A stretch of 34,767 nt of DNA from an uncultured Alphaproteobacteria bacterium. GTDB taxonomy: Bacteria > Pseudomonadota > Alphaproteobacteria > RF32 > CAG-239. The notes under the pieces were generated by a model that saw only the letters and a program-made list of their open reading frames with translations, made no database searches and was not told the origin of the DNA. The stretch covers positions 1-34,767 of the forward strand of contig CALXVV010000017.1 of the NCBI GenBank assembly GCA_944392205.1, given 5' to 3'. Position numbers and translations under genes: made by a program. The number at the start of each line of letters is the position of its first letter. The first letter of the stretch is position 1. Below are positions 23,803-31,348 of the stretch, piece by piece.

Positions 23803-23828
23803 GTGCTTTTTTCTACACTGTTCGTATA

Positions 23829-23865
23829 TTTACAAAATGCATTTTAAAAGATACTCTTTTCGTAT
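23829..23865 (+). promoter_or_regulatory. repressor promoter with operator O2
   Basis: TTTACA (23829-23834) and TACTCT (23852-23857) are 17 bases apart. The operator ATACT-CTTTT-CGTAT (23851-23865, 9 of 10) covers the -10, which suggests negative autoregulation. AAGGAG precedes the repressor ATG. Confidence 0.6.
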
Positions 23866-23896
23866 TAAAAACAAAAACTTATAAGGAGCCATAGTT

Positions 23897-24703
23897 ATGC
23901 AACAACGATGGAATTGGCTAAGAGAAAGACTAACAGAACTCGGAAGTAATCCCTCCCGATTCGCAAAAGATTTGAACTGGCCGCCAAGCCGCATATATGA
24001 ACTTTTCTCAGGCAAAACAAAGGCCATCCCCTTAGACAGAGTCGCTAAAGCTGCCGCGATTCTCAGGGTGAGACTCGACAGTATGCTCGATTTTAACTCC
24101 GGTTTGTCTGATGATGTTCAGTTCTTGAGCAAAAACGAATCCGACTACGCTTACCGCGAGCCGGAAAACTCTATTCCTGAAATTGACGTCTACGGTGGTT
24201 GCGGCAACGCCTCGGGCGCAAACCTCATCAACACAACTGATGAGTTTGGCAATACAATCTCTCAAGACAACATTAAAGATACCTGGGATATTTCTACCGG
24301 ATTTTTAAACGACATTTCTTATAACTATAATGCGGACAACCTTTCTACTCGCCGTATTAAAGATAATTGGAGGATTCCTTCTGAATACTTGAGTGAGATG
24401 AACGTGCAGACCAAAAATGTCTATATCATTGAGGCTTTGGGTGATAGCATGTACCCAACTATTGCCACCGGCGACAAGGTTATTGTTGATACCTCTGCCA
24501 AGGGGCGAATCCCCTCTCCGGCCGGTGTCTTTGCCCTTTGGGACGGACTGGGTGTAGCAATTAAGCGAATCGAGCTTATTCCCAACAGCGACCCGCAGAC
24601 CTTGAAGATTATTTCCGACAACCCAAAGCACAGCACCTATGAGCGCTCAATAGACGAATGTCGTATCATAGGACGTGTTGTCGGTTTGATTAAGCGTATT
24701 TAA
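23897..24703 (+). CDS. phage repressor, HTH plus S24 peptidase domain
   Basis: A 268-residue CI/C2-type repressor expected to hold the prophage silent. Residues about 4-60 form a helix-turn-helix domain (FAKDLNWPPSRIYELFSGKT). The C-terminal S24 domain keeps the Ser in GDSMYPT (S184) and Lys in VAIKRIE (K223), 39 residues apart as in LexA-like proteins. The usual Ala-Gly cleavage site is not evident; the hinge reads EIDVYGGCGNASGA. An insert of about 60 residues (110-170) separates hinge and S24 core. ATACG-N5-CGTAT sites on both sides are its probable operators. It is the only clear phage gene pair on the plus strand with the early frames. Confidence 0.95.
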   Translation: MQQRWNWLRERLTELGSNPSRFAKDLNWPPSRIYELFSGKTKAIPLDRVAKAAAILRVRLDSMLDFNSGLSDDVQFLSKNESDYAYREPENSIPEIDVYGGCGNASGANLINTTDEFGNTISQDNIKDTWDISTGFLNDISYNYNADNLSTRRIKDNWRIPSEYLSEMNVQTKNVYIIEALGDSMYPTIATGDKVIVDTSAKGRIPSPAGVFALWDGLGVAIKRIELIPNSDPQTLKIISDNPKHSTYERSIDECRIIGRVVGLIKRI

Positions 24704-24707
24704 AAAG

Positions 24708-24722
24708 ATACGCACAACGTAT
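24708..24722 (+). promoter_or_regulatory. operator O3, perfect ATACG-N5-CGTAT
   Basis: ATACG-CACAA-CGTAT is a perfect half-site pair directly after the repressor stop and 10 bases before the -35 of the rightward promoter. It equals O1 in its arms and spacing. Confidence 0.7.
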
Positions 24723-24731
24723 ATTTTTATC

Positions 24732-24761
24732 TTGACCTTCAGAATACTTTTATCGTAGATT
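24732..24761 (+). promoter_or_regulatory. rightward early promoter with weak operator O4
   Basis: TTGACC (24732-24737) and TAGATT (24756-24761) are 18 bases apart. A weaker site, ATACT-TTTAT-CGTAG (24744-24758, 8 of 10), lies in the spacer. It would drive the two small plus-strand frames to the right. Confidence 0.55.
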
Positions 24762-24790
24762 CATCCGTATAGTTGCTATACGGATGAATC
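24758..24790 (+). repeat. perfect 14-bp inverted repeat in the early leader
   Basis: GATTCATCCGTATA (24758-24771) and TATACGGATGAATC (24777-24790) are exact reverse complements around GTTGC. The repeat spans the expected transcript start and contains the GGAT that would serve ATG 24794. It holds the operator half-sites in the opposite polarity (CGTAT...ATACG). Confidence 0.9.
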
Positions 24791-24862
24791 GTTATGTTTA
24801 TTAAAAATCAAAAGTTCAAAAATATTGCCGCTGATATGTTTACCTATTTTGAGGTGAACTTT

Positions 24863-25060
24863 ATGGACAATAATCTCCCTTATACCCGCAGAATCAATCT
24901 GGTTTTGGCCTTTTGCGACTACATCAACGATATGCCCGATTGGCAACTTTGTGACTGGCTCAACACTCAAAATATCCCTGAAATAAAAGCTTTTCGCAAT
25001 TTTATCAATCAGGGTGCTGATGTGTGGCTCGGCGACCAAATCAAAACCATATGCTATTAA
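24863..25060 (+). CDS. small early phage protein, unknown
   Basis: 65 residues from ATG 24863, which has GAGGTG six bases upstream. The frame is open from ATG 24794 (23 more residues), where the only ribosome site is inside the hairpin; both starts may be used. The sequence (MDNNLPYTRRINLVLAFCDY, then MPDWQLCDWLNTQNIPEIKA) is helical with a Trp-rich middle and no signal or membrane segment. It is the first gene of the rightward early transcript, the position of Cro, antirepressor or excision-control genes in other phages, but it lacks a visible helix-turn-helix. Confidence 0.6.
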   Translation: MDNNLPYTRRINLVLAFCDYINDMPDWQLCDWLNTQNIPEIKAFRNFINQGADVWLGDQIKTICY

Positions 25061-25088
25061 AATTATTTTCTTTTTAGGAGGATTTCTT

Positions 25089-25282
25089 ATGGACAAGGCA
25101 AAAAAATCTTACACTTACCAAGATGTTGAAGAAGACGACATCAAGCTTTTTGACACCTTCAAAATGCCCTCTCCTCCTCAGCCTCAAAACAAAATCTCTT
25201 GGGAATACTATCAATTTTGCTTTGATAATATCTTCGCCTCTCAAAATAAAAAACGCCCTCTTAAAAAGGGGCGCTTTAAAAA

Positions 25283-25295
<13 letters not shown>
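25089..25295 (+). CDS. early phage gene, probably truncated at the host junction
   Basis: The frame starts at ATG 25089 with AGGAGG upstream. The first 52 residues look phage-like (DKAKKSYTYQDVEEDDIKLF, then PPQPQNKISWEYYQFCFDNI). The last 16 (KKRPLKKGRFKNGAG) are encoded by the tRNA-Thr terminator hairpin and the tRNA 3' end, and the TAG (25293-25295) lies in the tRNA gene. So the natural C-terminus was probably lost when DNA to its right was deleted or when the element integrated. Function unknown. Confidence 0.6.
25241..25279 (-). terminator. terminator of tRNA-Thr
   Basis: On the minus strand GCGCCCCTT pairs with AAGAGGGCG (some bulges) and is followed by TTTTTTATTTT. It lies directly beyond the tRNA 3' end and is overrun by the plus-strand phage frame. 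Confidence 0.75.
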
Positions 25296-25358
<63 letters not shown>

Positions 25359-25368
25359 GTTGCTTACC

Positions 25369-25397
25369 TATTTACATCATAGATTCTTATTTAGCAA
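25369..25397 (-). promoter_or_regulatory. tRNA-Thr promoter
   Basis: On the minus strand TTGCTA (25392-25397) and TAAATA (25369-25374) are 17 bases apart, 10 bases before the tRNA. The tRNA-Asp promoter has a similar -35 (TTGCTT). Confidence 0.55.
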
Positions 25398-25425
25398 GCC
25401 TTTTTTATCTTCTGAAAATATTATT

Positions 25426-26739
25426 CTATTTTAACCCTTTTACAATGCGGATGAAGTCTTCGCCACGCTCCATGAAGTTTTTGTAATAACCAAAACTTGG
25501 TGCCGTCGGCGAGAATAATACCAACTTGCCACCAACTCTTTGCATCTCTTCATAAGCAAGTTTCACTGCCTCTTCCAAATTTTCTGCCTCAACCAACTTG
25601 AACCCGGGGCGTTTGACAATGCGGCGCAAGGTCTCTGCTATCTGCGGACCGCACTGAAATAATGTCACTGCCATTTTCACCTTTGGATTATGCTCAATCG
25701 TCATCGCATATTGCGTATAGTCCTGCTTATTTTCTATACCTCCGGAAATTATTGCCATATCCTCATCAAAGCTCTGCATGGCACTGATGGCTGCCTCCGG
25801 CGCGGTTGAAATACTATCGTTGATAAACAAAACCCCATTTATCGTGCAGACTTTTTGCAGACGATGCGGCAAAGGCTCAAACGTCTTTAGCGTTTCTGCC
25901 CCTTTTCTAAAATCTATTCCCAAAAGTTTCAGTACCGTCATGACACCGGCCAAATTATCCATATTGTGATTGCCGCTGATGTGCAGGTCATCTATCTTTA
26001 GCAATAGCTCGTCTTTATAATACAAATCCTTGCCGTTGGCATGGAAACCCGTGTTTTCGCCATAATAAACAATATTGGGCAAGTTCTTGCAGTATTCAAC
26101 CAGCTGGGCATTGTTGGCGTTAACCACGCAAACATCTCCCTTTTGCTGATGAGCGGCCAAATGTACTTTGTCGCGGCAATAATTATCATGGCCGCCATGC
26201 CAATCCGTATGCACCGAAAACAGGTTCGTGAACATAACAATCTCCGGCGAAACGCTCAAATCACTCGCCTGATAGCTTGAGAACTCGCAAACCACATAGT
26301 CATAATCTTTATCCAAAAGCTCTATCAGCGGCTTGCCGATATTGCCCCCCAGTGCGGCATTATATCCAAGCCTTCTCAGCATATGAAAAAGCATACTGGC
26401 ACTGGTGCTTTTGCCCTTAGAGCCGCTAATCCCTATCACCTTGGTGTTGGGATGATTTGCTCTCATCTCAGATAAAAATATATCTGAACAAGAAGTAATC
26501 TTGATGCCCATTTCCTTGGCTCTGGCGATTTCTTTTTTATAGATACTCACCCCCGGAGAGCGGATAATCACGTCTGCTTTGGATAAAAGCTCCTCAAACT
26601 TTTCTGAACCATCGCTATCATTATATATCATGATGTTATTGGTTATTTTGTGTTGCTCAAGATAAGCTTTGGCAGCTTGCCCCTCTGAGCCGAGCCCCCA
26701 GATGATGATGTTTTGTTTTTTTAACTCATTAATCAGCAT
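25426..26739 (-). CDS. murD: UDP-N-acetylmuramoylalanine-D-glutamate ligase MurD
   Basis: MurD adds D-glutamate to UDP-MurNAc-L-Ala in the cytoplasm, the second amino-acid step of peptidoglycan precursor synthesis. 437 residues from ATG 26739 (MLINELKKQN), which has AAGGA upstream. The N-terminal Rossmann part has IIWGLGSEGQ; the Mur ATP motif is GISGSKGKST near 103-112; then YVVCEFSSYQ, the central NDSISTAPEA and the C-terminal FSPTAPSFGYYKNFMERGED that marks MurD over other Mur ligases. Its start lies 11 bases inside the upstream channel gene, so translation is coupled. Unlike most murD genes it is not in a dcw cluster here. Confidence 0.95.
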   Translation of the reverse strand: MLINELKKQNIIIWGLGSEGQAAKAYLEQHKITNNIMIYNDSDGSEKFEELLSKADVIIRSPGVSIYKKEIARAKEMGIKITSCSDIFLSEMRANHPNTKVIGISGSKGKSTSASMLFHMLRRLGYNAALGGNIGKPLIELLDKDYDYVVCEFSSYQASDLSVSPEIVMFTNLFSVHTDWHGGHDNYCRDKVHLAAHQQKGDVCVVNANNAQLVEYCKNLPNIVYYGENTGFHANGKDLYYKDELLLKIDDLHISGNHNMDNLAGVMTVLKLLGIDFRKGAETLKTFEPLPHRLQKVCTINGVLFINDSISTAPEAAISAMQSFDEDMAIISGGIENKQDYTQYAMTIEHNPKVKMAVTLFQCGPQIAETLRRIVKRPGFKLVEAENLEEAVKLAYEEMQRVGGKLVLFSPTAPSFGYYKNFMERGEDFIRIVKGLK

Positions 26740-29182
26740 TCTTTTTTCCTTTCTTCTTGGAGGCATAGAACATACTCTCTGTCTCTTGGGCTACAGAGCT
26801 GCCGCTGTGAACCACCAGCTGATTGAACGGAATCTCTATTCCCTCCTCGGCAAAGCGTTTGTTTATCTCATAGCGCAAGTCGCTCGGAATGGTCCAGCCG
26901 CTCCAAATATCGCTGGTATAACATCTGAGCTCGAAATCCAAGCTGCTGGCGCCAAAATCCTTGAACAAAACATATGGCTCCGGCTTGCGCAAAACCCTCT
27001 TATGATTTGCGGCACACTCCAACAAGATATCTCTGACCTTTTCCGTATCTGTTCCATATGCCACACCGACACTCACGGATTGTCTGGACCAGTTGTTTCC
27101 GTGCGTTAGGTTGGTGACCACGTTGGAAAGCAAATCAGCATTGGGGATGATTAAGCTGGAGCGGCGGAATGTTTCTATCTCGGTGGAGCGGATATTAATC
27201 TGCTTAACCCGACCTTCCTCACCATTGATTATAACCCAGTCACCAACTTTTATCGGACGCTCAAACAACAAAATGATGCCAGACACAAAGTTGTTAACCA
27301 CATTTTGCAAGCCAAGACCAATACCAACGGAAAGAGCACCGGCAACCAATGCCAAGCTGGTTAAGTTTCCGCCCATAATCACTATGGCAATTAAGGCCGA
27401 GGCCACGTAACCGATGGATGAGAAGCCTGCCGCCAGCGAGTGGCGCGTGCCCTCCTCTATTTCCATTCGCGCCAATAACCCGTTCTCTATCTTTTGGCGG
27501 AGCGATTTAACAATGGCTATCAAGACCAGAAATACCACTATGCCCAAGATGATTGAGAGAAGTGATATTCTGATATCTCCTACCGTAAATCCGGTGAGGA
27601 GTTTATAAATAATCCCCTTTAAGACATCTGATGGAACACCCCACAGAGCCAAGAAAATGAAAAAGCCGCTCAAAGCCAAGGCCGGATCAATCAAGAAACT
27701 TGACCAGAAGTCAAGCTTGCGAATAACCCGCCGACGCATGCGAAACGTCTTAAACCAAAATTTGAGGAACAATACTCGGTGCAGCACCTCGTGAATGACT
27801 TTGCGCAGCCCCATAAAGACACAAATCAAGACCACAGAAAGAACTATTCTGTCGGTAATAAACAGTGCCAAATATGGATACCCAAAGACAGACAGCCCCA
27901 AAATACCTAAGGCGGCAAGCATCGAAAACAGCGTTACCTTTACAACAAAGGTATCAGCGTCTTCCGTTTCGTCTTCGGCCTCATCATCGTCCTCCATTTC
28001 TGAGAGTTCGGCATCACTCGGAATCGGATGGTTTTCCCACAACAAACGATGCAAAATCCAGACCATGCAGAAGGCTTTGATAACGGCGGATATGGCAATC
28101 AAAAAGGTCAATAGTTCTATTGGGTAGTTATGAACACTGACAATATGGCGCAAAAATGCCATTGAACCGACCAAAGTAACAGAAATATACAAGGCCGAAA
28201 CGACCCTCTTGGCTCTGTCGGTTGGGATATTTACCAAACGCCAACGCTCATTGTATGGCGTGAAGATTACACGACAAATGGCATTGTACATAATAACATA
28301 AAGGGAGTAGTACAAAAGACTGCTCAACACCAGGCCTAAAAAGCCGGTGGCCAAAATCTTTCCGTGAATAATCCAAACCAATAAAAAGCCGATGATTGAG
28401 GTGGGAATAACCCCGTAGGCAATCCACACCATGACGGCGGCAAAAATCTTGCGACCAAACCTCGGATGCTCAATCTCCGGGCGGTAACCGACACTACGCA
28501 AAATAAAACGTCTTAGCCACCAACCGATGAAACTGATAAATATCACCACCAATAAAACCGGCAGCAGATTGGATTTCAGTTTTGCCTTGTTGTCTGCACT
28601 CAGTTTTTCATACCAGGGAACCGGGGATTCCACAATATCCGCGATCAAACCTAAAAACATTTTGCCGGAACTGGCAAATGTCGACGGATATATCAATGCC
28701 TCACTTGAAACAAGCAAGTTTCCCCAAAGCTCTTGGTTGCGCAAATTAAAAATTTTGAGGTTAATCTCATCTATCCTCGTTAGTAATAGCTCCGCCTCTG
28801 ATAGACGGGCGCGCTCTTCAGCCAAATCTTGCTGAAACTCCTTGCGCTTTTGAGCAATGATCCTAACCTCATTTCCATCGGCGGGTGCCTCACCCAAGGC
28901 CTCAACCTTCTTTTCTACAAACTTGATATCCCCATCAATTTCTTTTTTGCTGTTTTCCAGCTGCATACGTAAATCACGGAGATATTCAACATCTTCACTT
29001 AAGGCTTCAGACGTTATATTGTCTTTTTTGAGTTGAGAATCTATCTTGTTTAGTTTGGCGCTGATTTCGCTATATTTCAGGTTCTCGCCAATTTCATTGA
29101 CTGCGGCTTGTGCCCAAACCTCACCACCAAACAGGCCGGTTAGCAAAAGCACTGCAAATATTAATTGTCCGATTTTTTTCAT
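26729..29182 (-). CDS. MscS-family mechanosensitive channel, DUF3772 type
   Basis: A large MscS-like channel that should release solutes under hypo-osmotic stress. 817 residues: a signal peptide (cleavage near VWAQA), a periplasmic coiled-coil part (about 30-150, DUF3772-like), about ten membrane helices from 205 on, and the MscS core near 600-680 with SVGIGLGLQNVVNNFVSGII (pore helix), LLFERPIKVGDWVIINGEEG and IIPNADLLSNVV. The soluble vestibule continues with VSVGVAYGTDTEKV. CGGAGC precedes the ATG. Its end overlaps murD by 11 bases. An acidic loop (EMEDDDEAEDETEDAD, near 400) sits between helices. Confidence 0.92.
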   Translation of the reverse strand: MKKIGQLIFAVLLLTGLFGGEVWAQAAVNEIGENLKYSEISAKLNKIDSQLKKDNITSEALSEDVEYLRDLRMQLENSKKEIDGDIKFVEKKVEALGEAPADGNEVRIIAQKRKEFQQDLAEERARLSEAELLLTRIDEINLKIFNLRNQELWGNLLVSSEALIYPSTFASSGKMFLGLIADIVESPVPWYEKLSADNKAKLKSNLLPVLLVVIFISFIGWWLRRFILRSVGYRPEIEHPRFGRKIFAAVMVWIAYGVIPTSIIGFLLVWIIHGKILATGFLGLVLSSLLYYSLYVIMYNAICRVIFTPYNERWRLVNIPTDRAKRVVSALYISVTLVGSMAFLRHIVSVHNYPIELLTFLIAISAVIKAFCMVWILHRLLWENHPIPSDAELSEMEDDDEAEDETEDADTFVVKVTLFSMLAALGILGLSVFGYPYLALFITDRIVLSVVLICVFMGLRKVIHEVLHRVLFLKFWFKTFRMRRRVIRKLDFWSSFLIDPALALSGFFIFLALWGVPSDVLKGIIYKLLTGFTVGDIRISLLSIILGIVVFLVLIAIVKSLRQKIENGLLARMEIEEGTRHSLAAGFSSIGYVASALIAIVIMGGNLTSLALVAGALSVGIGLGLQNVVNNFVSGIILLFERPIKVGDWVIINGEEGRVKQINIRSTEIETFRRSSLIIPNADLLSNVVTNLTHGNNWSRQSVSVGVAYGTDTEKVRDILLECAANHKRVLRKPEPYVLFKDFGASSLDFELRCYTSDIWSGWTIPSDLRYEINKRFAEEGIEIPFNQLVVHSGSSVAQETESMFYASKKKGKKNAD

Positions 29183-29200
29183 ATTGTGCTCCGGTTAGGG

Positions 29201-30199
29201 TTATTTGGCCAACAAGTGCAATATATTCATGATATTTTTGGCTCCAGCGGCTCTTTGGTTGTCTGCCACACACCAAAAACTGATGCCGTTTTCAACACTT
29301 ACATCCTGGCGCAAACGGCTGACATAGATGTCATCTTCTCCTTGGACATCGTGCAAGGTGACATAGCCTCCATCAACCTGCTTGTCAAAAACGATAACGC
29401 CTTTAATCTTCTTCATTTGTTCTCTTACTTTTGAGACATCAATATCTTTTGCACACTCAACATTGACATATTGCGCAGAACCAATAAAGGCCGGAATAAT
29501 GGCGCAATTGGCATGGACTTTTACATCGCCTCCCAAAACCTGCTTGGTCTCGGTATTGAAGCTCCACTCGCTTGAGGTTTCTTCTCCGATAAAGTCACCC
29601 ATATGCGGAATAACGTTAAAGGCAATTTGTTTATGAAAAACGGCTTGGTCGTCGACCAATGTATCATTCATGAAAATCTTGCGGGTTTGATTAAAAAGCT
29701 CGTCCATGGCAGGGCGACCGTATACAGAGGTTGAACTGTATGTCGAAACAACGATCCTCTTGATTTTATTGTCTTTGTGTATGGCTTGCAGCGGCACCAG
29801 CATTTGGCAAACATCAGAAGTTGGTACGGATACCAAATTTTGGCCTTCTTGCAGCTTATCTTCATTGATACCGCATACAATCATCGGTGCTTTGCCGCTC
29901 TCGCTTGAGGCGCCGGAGGCATCAACCACCTTTACTCCGGCTTTGAGGGCATGAGGAATATACTTCTTGGCAACTTCTGCCGAAGTGGCAAAAACAGCTA
30001 ATTTTACCTTTGAGAAATCAAATCCGTCCAGGCTTAAGACATCTAGCTCGTCATCTTCACCATAGGAGACCATGTTGCCCAAAGCTGAGCGCGGCTCCAA
30101 CGCCACCACATCTTTGGGTTTTGTACCTTGTTCTGCCAACAAATTTAAAACTTCGCGGCCAACGCCTTCCTCTACGCCTATAATTGCAACTTTTTGCAT
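29201..30199 (-). CDS. Asd-family protein without catalytic residues (Usg-like pseudoenzyme)
   Basis: 332 residues of the aspartate-semialdehyde dehydrogenase fold, but the key residues are gone. Where active enzymes have NPNCSTIQ this protein has VPTSDVCQ, placing Ser at the nucleophile; STYQAVSG is STYSSTSV; and the R-x-P...GH motif is AIIPAFIGSAQ, losing Arg and His. The coenzyme loop is also altered (GVEEGVG for GATGAVG). This pattern resembles E. coli Usg, an Asd homologue of unknown role. Annotation as asd would be misleading unless no other asd exists in the genome. GAGG precedes the ATG. It stands 19 bases upstream of the channel gene. Confidence 0.8.
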   Translation of the reverse strand: MQKVAIIGVEEGVGREVLNLLAEQGTKPKDVVALEPRSALGNMVSYGEDDELDVLSLDGFDFSKVKLAVFATSAEVAKKYIPHALKAGVKVVDASGASSESGKAPMIVCGINEDKLQEGQNLVSVPTSDVCQMLVPLQAIHKDNKIKRIVVSTYSSTSVYGRPAMDELFNQTRKIFMNDTLVDDQAVFHKQIAFNVIPHMGDFIGEETSSEWSFNTETKQVLGGDVKVHANCAIIPAFIGSAQYVNVECAKDIDVSKVREQMKKIKGVIVFDKQVDGGYVTLHDVQGEDDIYVSRLRQDVSVENGISFWCVADNQRAAGAKNIMNILHLLAK

Positions 30200-30295
30200 T
30201 TCTTACCTCTAAAATAAAAATTATCTTCTTTGCCCCTGATAATAGCATTTTAAAAACAAGAATTACAACTATTTTAGCAATAAAGTAACAGCCTT

Positions 30296-31330
30296 TTACT
30301 CCGTTTTAGTTATTTTTAAAACTGGAAGGCCCAGAAAACGGATTTTTGTATATTGGGGGCAAATCTCTCCGGAAAAAATTTTGATGCCGCAAAAACAGCC
30401 GTAAAAAATTTTTTCATTAGGCTGGTAGATTCTTATCCCCAGGGCCTTGATCTTTTTTCTCTGAAAAAGCCGGCGCCGAGAAAAAGGCAGACCTTTTTCT
30501 TTTAGTTTTTGCAAAAATACGGGACGAAGCCCAAAACTCAATTTAGTAGAGCAAAAATCTATATGGCGCCTTGTCCATTCCTGCACTTGATTTTTGAACG
30601 TTTCTTTTTGTCCCGCTTGCTCCAAAATGGCATCTACCGCTGCAATCACATCAAATATACACATAAACTTGTCTGATTGCCGGTGGACTATACTTTCATC
30701 ATTCTGAACATAGTGGTACAAATTTTGAGGATAGAAAAGAATTTTACCTGCGTTCAACAGGACAGACAGCACAAAAGGAACATCTTCTAAAAACGAGCAA
30801 TCTAAATATGCTATCTTATGCTCCTTTAGAAAAGAGCTTTTATATAGCCAATGCCATGAATGAAATGGTGTCTTAAATATGAGCGGAAAAATATCTTGCC
30901 AAGTTCCGCAGAACTCCTTTTCCACCTGATAATAATTACTTTCTCTTTGCGTATCTTTATCTTCAACAAAAGCGTTAAAGCTGATGGCATCACAATCTGT
31001 TTCTTGTGCTTTTGCCACTAATTGGCGACATGCATCATATTCCAGCCAATCGTCACTATCTACCATCATGATATACTGCCCTTGCGCTATGGAGATGCCT
31101 TGGTTGCGACGTATGCCCGGACCTAAATTTTTCCCATCGGAAACAACTTTCAGTCTTTCATCCGAGTATTCTTGCAAAATTCTCAAACTTCCGTCTGTTG
31201 ATGCATCGTCTAATGCGATAATTTCAATATCCGATAGTGTTTGTTGCAAAAGACTATCCAGACACCTGGGTAAGAAATTCTCGCTATTGTAAACAGGAAC
31301 GATGATTGATATTAGAGGTGTTTTTTTCAT
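30296..31330 (-). CDS. family 2 glycosyltransferase
   Basis: A GT-A fold transferase that should add a sugar to a surface polysaccharide or lipid. The start PLISIIVPVYNSENFLPRCL is typical of GT2; then IEIIALDDASTDGSLRILQE, NLGPGIRRNQGISIAQGQYI, and the metal-binding DSDD (MMVDSDDWLEYD near 95). The C-terminal third is unusual and ends with KIRFLGLPVLKITKTE, a tail shared with the next gene. ATG 31330 is preferred; a TTG one codon earlier is also open. The ribosome site is weak (AGAAAG). It lies 19 bases after the GT32 gene, so the two probably form an operon. Confidence 0.93.
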   Translation of the reverse strand: MKKTPLISIIVPVYNSENFLPRCLDSLLQQTLSDIEIIALDDASTDGSLRILQEYSDERLKVVSDGKNLGPGIRRNQGISIAQGQYIMMVDSDDWLEYDACRQLVAKAQETDCDAISFNAFVEDKDTQRESNYYQVEKEFCGTWQDIFPLIFKTPFHSWHWLYKSSFLKEHKIAYLDCSFLEDVPFVLSVLLNAGKILFYPQNLYHYVQNDESIVHRQSDKFMCIFDVIAAVDAILEQAGQKETFKNQVQEWTRRHIDFCSTKLSFGLRPVFLQKLKEKGLPFSRRRLFQRKKIKALGIRIYQPNEKIFYGCFCGIKIFSGEICPQYTKIRFLGLPVLKITKTE

Positions 31331-31348
31331 CAACAGCTTTCTACTTTA

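Larger units (their letters stand above)
6841..25245. mobile_element. compact podovirus-type prophage, early region missing
   Basis: The block holds TerL, portal, scaffold, capsid, adaptor and hub-like genes, collar, fibre, spanins, endolysin and an S24 repressor, nearly all on the minus strand with many 4-20 base overlaps. There is no tape measure, tail tube or sheath, which fits a short-tailed particle. No integrase, excisionase, replication protein or recombinase is present. The left edge is set by the M23 terminator. The right edge is placed near 25245, where the last phage frame enters the tRNA-Thr terminator. I found no repeat of the tRNA-Thr 3' end at the left border, so att sites are not proven. 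Confidence 0.85.

Noticed and set aside
6841..25280. CRISPR array or defence island in the prophage
   Set aside because: No regularly spaced direct repeats or nuclease and helicase defence genes are visible. The repeats found are terminator hairpins and operators.
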